Assembly (NCBI RefSeq): GCF_036588685.1
Contig: NC_086382.1
Coordinates: 72,823,999 to 72,887,998 of the forward strand
Length of the DNA stretch: 64,000 bases
Direction: 5' to 3'
Origin: Mytilus trossulus
Taxonomy: Eukaryota > Mollusca > Bivalvia > Mytilida > Mytilidae
How positions within the stretch are numbered: the stretch's first letter is position 1; the number at the start of each line of letters is the position of its first letter. This document shows, piece by piece, positions 36,393-48,600 of this stretch. The notes under the pieces are model-generated. The model worked only from the letters and a program-made list of their open reading frames with translations. It searched no databases and was not told the DNA's origin. The translations under genes were made by a program, and so were the position numbers.

Positions 36393-39190
36393 TTAGCTCA
36401 CCGGGCCCGAAGGGCCAAGTGAGCTTTTCTAATCACTTGGTGTCCGTCGTCCGTCGTCGTCAATCGTCCGTCGTCTGTCGTCCGTCGTCCGGCGTTAACT
36501 TTTACAAAAATCTTCTCCTCTGAAACTACTGGGTCAAATTAAACCAAACTTGGCCACAATCATCATTGATGTATCTAGTTTAAAAACTGTGTTTTTTTAC
36601 CCGGTCAACCAACCAAGATGGCCGCCATGGCTAAAAATAGAACATAGGGGTAAAATGCAGTTTTTGGCTTATAACTCAAAAACCAAAGCATTTAGAGAAA
36701 ATCTGACACCGGGTAAAATTGTTTTTCAGGTCAAGATCTATCTGCCCTGAAATTTTTAGATGAATCAGACAACCCATTGTTGGGTTGCTGCCCCTAAATT
36801 GGTAATTTTAAGGAAATTTTACTGTTTTTGGTTATTATCTTGAATATTATTATAGATGGAGATAAACTGTAAACAGCAATAATGTTCAGCAAAGTGAGAT
36901 TTACAAATAAGTTAACATGACCAAAATGGTCAGTTGACCGCTTTAGGAGTAATTGCCCTTTATAGTAAATTTTTAACCATTTTTCGTAAATCTCCATGAT
37001 CTTTTCCAAAAATCTTCTCCTCTGAAACTACCGGGCCAAATTAATCCAAACTTGGCCACAATTATCTTTGGGGTATTAATTTTTAAAAATGTGTCCGGTG
37101 ACCCAGCATCAAACCAAGATGGCTGCCACGGCTAAAAATAGAACATGAAGGTTAAATGCAGTTTTTGGTTATTACTCAAAAACCAAAACCTTTAGAGCAA
37201 ATCTGACATGAGGGAAAAATTGTTTATATGGTCAAGATCTATCTGCCCTGAAATTTTCAGATGAATGGGACAACCCGTTGTTGGGTTGCTGCCCCTGAAT
37301 TGGTAATTTTAAGGAAATTTTGCTGTTTTTGGATATTATCTTGAATATTATTATGGATAGAGATAAACTGTAAACAGCAATAATGTTCAGCAAAGTAAGA
37401 TTTACAAATAAGTCACGAGGACCAAAATGGTCAGTTGACCCCTTTGTGAGTTATTGCTCTTTATAGTCAATTTTTAACCATTTTTCGTAAATCTCCATGA
37501 TCTTTTACAAAAATCTTCTCCTCTGAAACTACTTGGCTAAATTTTACCAAACATAGGGAGAATCATTATTAGGCTACCTAGTTTAAAAATTGTGTTTTGT
37601 GACCGGACAAACCAACCAAGATGGCCGCTACGTCTAAAAATAGAACGTAGGGGTAAAATGCAGTTTTTGGCTTATAACTCAAAAACCAAAGCATTTAGAG
37701 CAAATCTGTGGAGTGGTAAAATTGTTTATCTGGTCAAGATCTATCTGCCCTGATATTTTTAGATGAATCGGACTCGTTGTTAGGTTGCTGCCCTCAAATT
37801 GGTAATTTTAAGGAAATTTTGCTGTTTTGGGTTATCTTGAATATTATCATTGATAGAGATAAACTGTAACAGCATTAATGTTCAGCAAAGTGAGATTTAC
37901 AAAAAAGTCAACAGGACCAAAATGGTCAGTTGACCCCTTTATGAGTTATTGCTCTTTATAGTCAATTTTTAACCATTTTTCGTAAATCTCCATGATCTTT
38001 TACAAAAATCTTCTCCTCTGAAACTACTTGGCCAAATTTTACCAAACATAGGGAGAATCATTATTAGGCTACCTTGTTTAAAAATTGTGTTTTGTGACCG
38101 GGCAAACCAACCAAGATGGCCGCTACGGCTAAAAATAGAACGTAGGGGTAAAATGCAGTTTTTGGCTTATAACTAAAAAACCAAAGCATTTAGAGCAAAT
38201 CTGTGGAGGGGTAAAATTGTTTATCTGGTCAAGATCTATCTGCCCTGAATTTTTTAGATGAATCGGACTCGTTGTTAGGTTGCTGCCCTCAAATTGGTAA
38301 TTTTGAGGAAATTTTGCTGTTTTGGGTTATCTTGAATATTATCATTGATAGAGATAAACTGTAACAGCATTAATGTTCAGAAAAGTGAGATTTACAAAAA
38401 AGTCAACAGGACCAAAATGGTCAGTTGACCCCTTTATGAGTTATTGCTCTTTATAGTCAATTTTTAACCATTTTTCGTAAATCTCCATGATCTTTTACAA
38501 AAATCTTCTCCTCTGAAACTACTTGGCCAAATTTTACCAAACATAGGGAGAATCATTATTAGGCTACCTAGTTTAAAAATTGTGTTTTGTGACCGGGCAA
38601 ACCAACCAAGATGGCCGCTACGGCTAAAAATAGAACGTAGGGGTAAAATGCAGTTTTTGGCTTATAACTCAAAAACCAAAGCATTTAGAGCAAATCTGTG
38701 GAGGGGTAAAATTGTTTATCTGGTCAAGATCTATCTGCCCTGAATTTTTTAGATGAATCGGACTCGTTGTTAGGTTGCTGCCCTCAAATTGGTAATTTTA
38801 AGGAAATTTTGCTGTTTTGTGTTATTATCTTGAATATTATCATAGATAGAGATAAACTGTAAACAGCAATAATGTACAGCAATTTAAGACTAAAAAATAA
38901 GTCAAAATGACCAAAATAGTCAATTGACCCCCTAAGAAGTTATTGTTCTTTATTATCAATTTTTAACAATTTTAATAAAATTTGTAAATTTTTACTAACA
39001 TTTTCACTGAAACTACACGGACAAGTTCATTATAGATAGAGATAATTGTAAGTAGCAAGAATGTTCAGTAAAGTAAGATGTACAAACACATCACAATCAC
39101 CTAAACACAATTTTGTCATGAACTGTCTGTTTCCTTTATTAAATTCACATATACCAAGGTGAGCGACACAGGCTCTTTAGAGCCTCTAGT
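36393..39190 (-). mobile_element. Large non-autonomous element with hairpin ends, copy 2
   Basis: Reverse-oriented copy of the element at 33.4-35.2 kb. It starts 'ttagctcaccgggcccgaag' (a hairpin AGCTCAC...GTGAGCT with inner GGGCCC/GGGCC) and ends 'gcgacacaggctctttagag', 'cctctagt'. A GTCGTCCGTCGTCCGTCGTC-type tract follows the left end. It is longer than copy 1 because it carries more internal ~500-bp units. Confidence 0.82.
36500..38990 (-). repeat. Five internal ~500-bp tandem units of the element
   Basis: The word 'aaaaatcttctcctctgaaa' recurs near 36,506, 37,008, 37,507, 38,003 and 38,498, a period of 495-501 bp. Units three to five (37.5-38.8 kb) are nearly identical and share small deletions ('cagattcg' region, 'gttttgggttatcttg'), so they arose by recent local amplification inside this copy. 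Each unit carries 'caaccaagatggccgc'. Confidence 0.85.
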
Positions 39191-39455
39191 TAGTTTTTCC
39201 ACTGCGGTAAATCTAGAACTCATCGAAGAATGTATCGACGTCGTTCGAACTCTCCTTTCCAGGTCAACCGTACCGACTATCCGTAGACATACAATACCCA
39301 AAAGTATGTTGATGAGGACTGATTTATGATCTAAATTAAGCTCGTCGTCAGAAGACTGCTGTGAGGGCTGTGGATAAGAACGATGTATAGCTTGCAGTCA
39401 AATACTGCACACAAAGACTTTCCATAGGTAATCGAATTAAAACAAAAAAGTAAAA

Positions 39456-39749
39456 TCACAAAAATACTGAACTCCGAGGAAAATTAAAAACGGAAAGTCC
39501 TGAATCAAATGGCAAAATCAAGTGACAAAACACACCAAACGAATGGACAACTGTCATATCCTGACTTGGTACAGGCATTTTCAAATGTAGAAAATGGCGA
39601 ATTAAACCTTGTTTTATACCGCTAAACCTCTCACTAGTATGACAGTCGCATAAAATTCCGTTATATTTACAACGATGCGACATAATAGGTAAAATGGTCA
39701 AAATATGGGTACAGCATTCATCACAGTGTTTTAATCTTAAAACAAACAA
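39456..39749. repeat. Dispersed repeat ('ctccgaggaaaattaaaaac' family)
   Basis: Contains 'actgaactccgaggaaaatt', 'ggaaagtcctgaatcaaatg' and 'cctgacttggtacaggcatt'. Parts recur forward at about 44,855-44,905 and reversed at about 41,512-41,570 and 43,829-43,890. A 97-codon minus-strand open frame here is a by-product with no domain. Confidence 0.6.
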
Positions 39750-39855
39750 GCATTTACACTAATGCACACAAAGCATGTATCAAATAAAAAAAAAATACAT
39801 TCATTGCTTCGTATGCATGACGTCAGAAAATGTAAACGTCAAATAGGAAGAAATT

Positions 39856-40200
39856 TTGTCGTCAATGTATATTAGAAAATACTTAATTTTACATAGGGAA
39901 TGGTGGTATACAGAGTTTAAAATAAAAAGTTATGTTATAATTAATTTCAGAAACAGACCGAAATTTAAAACTATTCAGAAGTTCTTTAGAACTTCAAAGT
40001 ACACCATATTTTGCAAGACTACACGAACTCCATATCTGCTTCAGCCTACATGTGTCAAACAGTATGTTGGAAAGTCAAATCGGTGATTTGTTAAGCAAAT
40101 GTCTGTCACCATCGTCGTAAAGATATTCTGGTCATTCTAAAGCATATCTGAACCGAATGACTTTCACCATCATGAATCCCATTATACTTCGTGGGAAGAG
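39856..40200 (+). pseudogene. Possible decayed GIY-YIG endonuclease fragment
   Basis: A short open frame ends QPTCVKQYVGKSNR-stop. The QYVGKS stretch resembles the second motif of GIY-YIG nucleases. After a stop and one frame change the same strand gives HHRRKDIL, which resembles the conserved Arg/His helix further on in such domains as found in Penelope-like elements. The evidence is short motifs only; the rest is unrecognisable. Confidence 0.3.
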
Positions 40201-40961
40201 AGAATCAATATGACAAATAATCATGGAATACCTATCGTTTGATTTTACTTTATTTATAAGAAGTTAACGATTATTGAATTATATAACATTTGTAATTAAT
40301 AATGAAAATCTGAATACCGAATGAAAGATAACCCTGACCTTGACCCAAACGATGTTCGGCATTTAATTTGTATGATAGCAATGACGCTGCTTGATAATAC
40401 TATCAGGTAATGAGATAAAAAAAAAAAAAAAGGTGCTCGATGTCGTATCAACTGAATTATTTGAAAACCATATACACGCAACTTTTACATTTATAATTTA
40501 TATAAAGTTGCATAGATAATAAACGTATAGCAATAAAATATGGCGAGATGATAGTTATGTTAGTGTGACACGAAGTTATCATCCAAAGGAAAATGAATGA
40601 GCAAGTCTCTGCAAGGCTATTAGCAAAAACCTATTTTATAGAAGAAAGAAAACAACGATAAGGAATACATAACGTTTAAGGTAAAAACTGGAGTTACATT
40701 TAAAATTTATTATAAACAATATATATTCGATAGATCCGATACTTATTAAATTTCACATGTTGCAACTTAACGTCGGGAATATATGTAATATGTTGAATTA
40801 TTGAATATAACATGTTGGTCATCATAAGCAGGAATAATAAAATTACATGTTATTAACTGTTTACAGTAGAAAATGAAATTATCATTTAAATAGGAGAATT
40901 TAAACATAAGTGCATAAAAAGTACGAACTATATCGAAAAGTAGAAAATAAATAGATCGACA

Positions 40962-41135
40962 GGGTTGCGTTCAATATTGTAACGGCTACGTAGTGTTATG
41001 TTGATTTTTGTCGACCAAATGAGTAGCTGGCCTAGTTGCTATCAATATCTATGTAGCAGCTATGCTAGATACACGTTCAATAGTCTTAAATCTACGACCA
41101 GCCGTATGTAGGCGCTACGATATTGAACGCAACCC
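40962..41135. mobile_element. 174-bp MITE with ~20-bp TIRs
   Basis: The left end GGGTTGCGTTCAATATTGTA and the right end, read on the other strand (GGGTTGCGTTCAATATCGTA), differ at one base. The interior is partly self-complementary ('cggctacgtag' / 'ctatgtagcagc'). No coding capacity. Confidence 0.85.
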
Positions 41136-41605
41136 CGCTTATTAAAAGAATATCGACGGCTCCATAAAAGAGCTATTGATAGATAGGCCGACGGATGGAT
41201 CTCAAATGTTCATCACGTTATTAAATTGAAAGATTGATTTCAGATGCTTTTTGAACTCGATTATCAAATAGAACACAATGTTGACTGCTGTACCCGTAAT
41301 TTGGACATTTAAACACGTGTGTTCTCACATCGTCATCAATATAATGGAATTTTGAAGCGACTGTTTTACAGGTGAGAGGTCTATCTAGCTCTAAAACCTT
41401 GTTTAATAGACCAATTCCTACATACGAAATGACTGTACCAAGTTAGGAATATGACAGTTGTTATCCATTCGTTTGATGTGTTTGAGCATTTGACTTAGTC
41501 ATTTCATTAGGGACCTTCCATTTTGAATTTTCCTCGGAGTTTGGTATTTTCGTCATTTTTCATTTTTCATTTTCCCAAAAAATGTTTTCAAAGATTTAGA
41601 TTTAG

Positions 41606-41950
41606 TATGTATATGTTTCATGGAATTTGTAAAACCAGGGATTTTGTAAAATCACCGGACTATTTAGTGATTTTGTAAACTCACTAACAGTTTCAGTGGT
41701 TTTGTAAAATCCCTGAAATTGTTAGGGATTTTACAAACTCACTGAAAATAGGTCTATATATATAGGATTTTGTTAAATCCATGAATACAATAAAGTATAA
41801 CTTTCTTTCAGAAATGTGTTTTTCTTAATATAAACATATTAGGGATTTTGTAAAATCACTAGTCAAAATCAGGGATTTTCTAAATTCCCTGAAATTTTAG
41901 TGATTTTACAAAATCCCTGATTTCACAAATTTCCTATAACATATACATAT
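41606..41950. mobile_element. Fold-back element built of 'GGGATTTTGTAAAATC' words
   Basis: Ends are complementary over about 50 bp: 'gtatgtatatgtttcatgga' at the left and 'cctataacatatacatatt' at the right, with 'cagggattttgtaaaatcac' paired to 'gtgattttacaaaatccctg'. The interior repeats 'gattttgtaaaatc'-type palindromes in both orientations at least six times. It lies about 290 bp upstream of the fibrinogen gene TATA box. Confidence 0.75.
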
Positions 41951-42234
41951 TAATTTATACAAAACTTAACTTAGCGTAAAATTAAAAAAAAAAATTATAA
42001 AATCGATAAAAGACAGAACATATTGCCAATGCTTTAAAACTGTTTTTCTTTCCCTTCGGTATACTTATGATAACATTTAGGTAATATAACAGCTACTGAA
42101 ACATATCTCAATATTTTACACAATTATCCATGTTTTTCTTAAATAAAAAATCGTTTTGGCATTCTGAATCAGATTGTTTTTGGATGCATTTCATTTTGAT
42201 AAATAATTCAAATGTGCACTATCCTTAAAATAGG

Positions 42235-42241
42235 TATAAAG
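42235..42241 (+). promoter_or_regulatory. TATA box of the fibrinogen-related gene
   Basis: The sequence TATAAAG (in aggtataaagctg) lies 47-53 bp upstream of the initiating ATG. With initiation about 30 bp downstream, the 5' leader would be only about 20 nt. The placement is good, but AT-rich DNA makes chance TATA words common. Confidence 0.45.
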
Positions 42242-42287
42242 CTGTTGCACAGTTGATATGCTATGACAGTGTCTTGTTGAGAGTACC

Positions 42288-42620
42288 ATGTCTATGTTTG
42301 GTATCTTTCTCGTTTTACCTGTTATAGATGGATTTTCCATGAAAGAATATTGTCACAAAAATGACTTCAGTTGTAAGCAACCATTTTTTAAACAACAAGG
42401 GAAACTTGAGTTTGCACGATGCAGTTCAATAAATGTCCTTCGCAGAATGTTGAGACTTGGTATGGTAGATTGTGTTAGAGAATGTCTGGTCACTTCACAA
42501 TGTAAAGGCATTAACTATCGTCCAGACTGGCAAATGTGCGACGTTGTTGGCGAAATAACACAGGGAGATTTGGAAGTAGAAGATGGATGTATGTATAGCT
42601 ATATATCAACCTGGCCAGAG
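42288..42620 (+). CDS. FReD gene exon 1: signal peptide and PAN-like domain
   Basis: ATG to donor CCAGAG|GTAACT, 111 codons, phase 0 end. After the hydrophobic leader come eight cysteines, with the typical PAN stretch [20 protein letters not shown] followed by MCDVVGE and DGCMYSY. A second ATG two codons in gives nearly the same leader. Confidence 0.88.
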
Positions 42621-45600
42621 GTAACTAAATTCGTTACATTGATCTTCATTTTTGTTCGATTTTGATTTTTTTTTAAACTGAACGTTAATTCATCTTTTTC
42701 ATTTTAAATACTAGGTAGTTGATATCGCCTTTTATAATAGAACTTGAATATCATTTGAACGGATTAATATACTTGTAATTCATTTTTTTTATACAAATAA
42801 GGCCGTTTGTTTTCTCGTTTGAATTGTTTTACATTGTCATATTAGGGCCTTTTATAGCTGACTATGCAATATGGGCTTTGTTCATTGTTGAAGGCCGCAC
42901 GGTTGTTAATGTCTGTGTTATTTTGGTCTCTTGTGGACAGTTGTCTCATTGGCAATCATACCACATCTATAATAATTTTTCATTGCAAAACATTTCATTT
43001 ATCATTCATCATTTTTTTCTTATCAGTTGAAGAATGGATGGTGGATGAATATGTATCAATCTACAAATGTATACGTATTTTCACTTTTGTTATAAAATCC
43101 TAGTTTTAAATTTACTTTTGAGTCCCATTATCCGAAGGAGGAACATTCTAACATATTCCACGGGAATTTTCTTATCCCAGACAAAGATCACTATAACCTT
43201 TGGCATTACTTTGTGTCCTCAATGCGCTTGAACTTGCTCTAACTTTATTGATCGGAGCGTCACTGGTGAGTTTTTTAAGACAAAACGCGCGTCTGGCGTA
43301 TGAAATTATAAGCCTGGTACCTTTGATAACGTTATAGGTATTTTATTAATACATACAAAAAGTATTCCATGATTGAAAATAAATACATAATAATCAGTGT
43401 TTTGATCTCAGAACTGTTTTCCGTCATCTATTTTTACTTTCTCTTTGTAATTATAGAGTTTAGCAGGAGTATGTCGAGCCGACCATTGCGCTATAGGAGA
43501 CAAATGTTTATTTGAAGATAACAAAGTTCGATGTGAACAAGTTTGTAAGTAATCAATGTATTAACTTTCTTTTCTGTGGACAGACTTATTGTACTTTTAC
43601 TTCTTATTATTGTTCTATCACCAAACCCTTTTCATACAGTAAATGGAGATTTTCAAATATGTCGCTTAGATCTTTTCTTAGTTATGGACAAATTTATTTT
43701 TCCAAATTGCTTGTTCAATTTTCAAGACATTTCGTTCAATTTATACAAATTCGATACTTACTGCGACTCCATATGAGAGTTAATGCCACCTGTGTATTAG
43801 ACATACGAAATATATGAAACCAACCTATAGGGACTTTCCGTTTAAAATGTTCCTCGGAGTTCGGTATTTTTGTAATTGTACTTTTTACTGCCAATATAAA
43901 GTCAACACAAATAATGTGGCAATTCAAGTTGAATTATATATGAATGGTGAACTAGCAATGATGCAATCAGAGGTTTGGACTTGAAGCCATCAATATTGAG
44001 ATAATGCAACACGTGTTTGCAATTGAAAATTTAATTTGCTTTTGATTATGTATGGGTATGAGAAATTATAGGTACATACTGATCTTTAGAATAGGAAAGT
44101 ATTTTCGAGTTAATAGATCTATGATGAAGGATATGTATCTCCCTCATGCAAAGCTCTGATTCCTTTTACGAATTTGGCTTTACTTTTTGGACCTTTTGGA
44201 TTATAGCTCTTCATCTTTTATATATGCTTTGGATTTCAAATATTTTGGTCACGAGCATCACTGAAGAGACATGTATTGTCGAAATGCGCATCTGGTGCAA
44301 CAAAATTGGTACCGTTGATTTTATTACTACCACTGGGTCGATGCCTCTGCTGGTGGACTATTAGTCCCCGAGGGTATCACCAGCCCAGTAGCCAGTACTT
44401 CGGTACTGGCATGAAAATACGGATTTTATGTGTTATTGAAATTTGCTGTTACAAAATATTAGGAATTATTATAAATTAAGGAATGTATCTCCCTCATGCA
44501 AAGCTCTGATTCCTTTTACGAATTTGGCTTTACTTTTTGGACCTTTTGGATTATAGCTCTTCATCTTTTATATATGCTTTGGATTTCAAATATTTTGGTC
44601 ACGAGCATCACTGAAGAGACATGTATTGTCGAAATGCGCATCTGGTGCAACAAAATTGGTACCGTTGATTTTATATTGCTCAAGTTGATGGCATTGAAAA
44701 AGTTTAAGGATGGATTTTAGCACACACATAATGTTGTTTGGTTAAACATGTTTGTAAGGGATCAGCCTTCAAATTACTATAACACTCAGTTGTAAAAGAG
44801 CTAAACTAATAGTATCGAAAATTTAAAAAAGACTTAATTGAAAAGTTCAATAACACAAATACCGAACTTAGAGGAAAATTCAAAACTGAAAGTCCGTCAT
44901 CAAATGGTTAAGTGGTTATCGTTATTTGTTCATTTTTTCCTTTTATTGTTTTGTTTACAAATGAGACTGTTTCAATGCTATACTTTTTTTGTCATGTTGA
45001 TGCCTTTTAGTTCACTGTACTCCATTATGTTAGTCTTATTGTTGAAGCCTATTGTATGGTAACCAATAGTTGCTCATATCTACGTCATTATGTTACTGTC
45101 GTGAAAAATAAAAAAATATAAAATAAGAAGAAACTTTCGATACTTCAAAACAAAATATAGATCTGGAAACTAGATTAATGGAAAATTGAAAACCCAAGTC
45201 TGGGTTGCTATAACATTTATATGTACCTTATTGAAGGTTGAAAGTAAATATAACATGTGTTCTTCAGATTTGTTTTTATATCAAGGCAAAGTCATAATTA
45301 GCCGTTAAGGTATCAAAGTCAAGAACAGCGAATTAAGCAAATATTTTCATACATATTCTTAGTAAAAAGTACACTTTCGCATAACAGATTGTGTAGATAA
45401 TCCAAACGCAAATAATGCGATTTCTGATGAGAAGTTCGGAAATCATAAAAACCTCGGAGCTGGATTGAAGTTTCGGTGCAAGGATGGCTATAAACTCCAG
45501 GGACATCCGTACTCATTTTGCTTACATTCAGGAAGATGGGACACTAAGTTTCGATGCATTTTGAATAGTACAGGTAAATTATATTTAAAAGCAATATACA

Positions 45601-48600
45601 AGGTGATATTGTTCTACATACATAATTTATAAAATGAAAACGAAAGAAAATGTGCATACATTCAATCACGACAAATAATTTATACAATTTGGAAAAATTC
45701 TACCAGATGTATTTGGCTTTGGTTTGTCCAGTTTTTCAAAAAGCACTGTTAAAGTCAGAATTTCTCTTCCATAGACTCAATGTAAAACAAAATGCGGTAA
45801 AATAAAAAAAAAACTACCTACCCTTTTTTTTTTAAAGATAATAGGAAACACACATACTATTATTTTTTTACTAATAGGCCAGCGATATTTTGTCGATGGA
45901 AAGCTAAACTTTCTATGTGAATATCGTTTAGGCAACGAAATATGCAATATACTATTTCATATATTTCCGAGTCAAACAATTTGTATGGCTGATCAAATTG
46001 AAATATCAAGAATATAGAACTTTATGCAGCAAATCAGGAACAGATTGAAAAATATTCGGTTGCATTTTTTTCCAGCACAAATCTTGATTCTATCAATTTT
46101 GATGTAACATTTTTCATCACACATCAAACTTCATCGAAATTTTAAGTAATACAATCGGTTCCTCTCGCCTGTTATATCGGTACTATATATATTGAAGCCC
46201 GGTCTGTGCACCGAACTGTGTTGTTAAATCTTTATATTGGGAATGTTAGACACCAAATTCTTGATATCCCCTTTGCAGTTTTTGATTTATTTAGCATTTG
46301 AAATGCTTGTTATTATATGGGTAGCCACCTCACAACAGGTTATATCATAACTGTTCATATCATTTTATGCCATATGTTTCATAATCTGAACTTTGAAAAA
46401 CCTAAACATTTTTTTTCAGCGATAATGCCAAATAATGCGTCATCTCAAAATCCAAATGACAATATAAGTAAGTCCGAAATGTAATTATTGTTACGTCATT
46501 TGTTGAATGTTGGAAGGGTTTATATAGTTAGATTGAAAATTCTTCAACAACACTTTCATAAGATAAAATCATAGGCACTTATACATTTGTTTTGTGCCAC
46601 TTTGAAGAAGTTAATCTTTTGAAAATATTTCTCTGAAACAAGTGCTTGAATGAAACATTATTGAGATCCTGAGTGTTTTATACTGACAACACATATGTTT
46701 ACTTAGTTGGATTTTTCAGTACACAGTCAACCCTACATTTGAAAATAACAGCAGTTTTTCCTGTCAAAACATTATTTTATTATTTTTACAGAGCATATGA
46801 AAGAAGTTATTCAACTGATGAGTTTTTTGGGTAACTATGAAACCAAACTATTCCATGCTTACATAAAGGTGTAATACCACCAAATCATGGTACGCCACAT
46901 CCGGTTGCATACGAAAGTAGGCCTAAAAAAATATTCCCTTGAATTTGACAGTTGTAGAAAATTAACCCTGCATTTCAATGCACTTAAATTTTTCTGAGTC
47001 GTAAATATGTATGTTGGATGTCTGAATGCATCATTCTTTTTTTATTTGATCGTCTTATAAAATATTCTGGAACGTTAAGGTAACATAGATACCAAAGCAA
47101 GTAACCAGTAAATACAAGTGTAAAAATTGGGTTGTTTACTTCCGGTGATGATTATTTTCTTATATGCAATGAAATGTAGTGTGAAATTTTCACTGTATCA
47201 CTGGAAAGGATTAAACTTTACACATGCAAAGTATTTCTTTGGTTGAAATAAAGGTAAATACTGTACAATGTTTTTAAAAGTGTCAATTTAACAAAGACTA
47301 ATAGGGAAAAATCAATGGTGGTATTACACCTAAAACAAATGTTAAAAACGAACTGCAGAGCATCTTGCTATTCCTTTTTACAAAAATGAATAGTAAATAA
47401 ACCAAGCTGATTTTTGAAAACGTTTTCATTTTACGTGGCTGTCATACACGTGAGCGGGTTATCTAGCTATAAATCTACGATAAATCAACAATTTTCTACA
47501 TAAGTGAAATGCCTGAGAATATAAAAGTTGTTTTCTATTCTTTTGGTAATGGGAAAGGTCTTTCAAATTTGCACATTTAATTAATGGTTTACAAACCTGT
47601 ATTATAGATAGCATTACAGTGTCCTTTTAAGACATTGACGACGAGATAAAATGTTCGATTGAAGAATACAGTATTTAAGCCAAAAAAACGTACCAGTTTC
47701 TTCCCTTATTGTGGTAATGGGAAGAACAATCTGAACAGTATAAGCGGAAGTGTCACGCCATTATAAAATGCTGCGAAAAACGAGAATACCGACGATTTCA
47801 TTTAAGTCAAAACAAATAATTTTAAAGTGTTGTTTGTCTGGATGTTTGTTTGTTTGATTTTTTATTGATTTTTTAGCCATATCGTTGTCCGTTATTATTG
47901 ACTAGTGAGTTTGGATGTCCCTATGATATCTCTCGCCACTGTGTTCCAACTTTGTTCTAAAATTTTCACGGACATTGATATTTTACCCATAAATATATAG
48001 AGTAGTATACCGCTGTTCGAAATTCATAAATCGATAGAGATAAAGCAAATCTGGGATACAAACCAAAACTGATGGAAACGCATCCAATATAGGAGGAGAA
48101 CTACGACACAACGGAAACACAACATTAAAATGAAACACACACAGAAACGAATATAATATAATAATGGCCATTTCTAAGGATGTTACATATTAATTTTCTC
48201 TTATAATTGATAGAAAAGAGCCATGAGTTTCCAACGGATTGTAGTGATCTTCCGACAGGGAGCACCAGTGGTATTTATGTCATCGGTACCAATATAACAG
48301 TATATTGCTATATGGTTGCTGGCTCAACTGGATGGACAGTACGTTTATGTTCTTAGATTGCTCTATTATTGTGATTCCAATGAATCATCGATCATTTGGT
48401 TTATTTTCTAATATGTTTCAACTCTTTCCTTTTGATATTAATTTGTTTTTATAGAGCTATTAAAATTATAAGCAATAAGCAGTACTGTGCAGCCTTATAA
48501 GTACGTTGACAGTTCTCGCTTAAATACTTGAAATTTTTCCTAATATACTATTTTAACGGAAATGTTTTCTATTCTCTATAAATTTGTTTAGCTTCGTATA

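Noticed and set aside
39116..39301. 61-codon minus-strand frame near the element end
   Set aside because: Overlaps the terminal hairpin region of the dispersed element; the peptide has no recognisable domain.
42864..43103. Overlapping plus-strand frames in fibrinogen gene intron 1
   Set aside because: They lie in a dispersed repeat shared with 59.3 kb and have no splice sites joining the gene.
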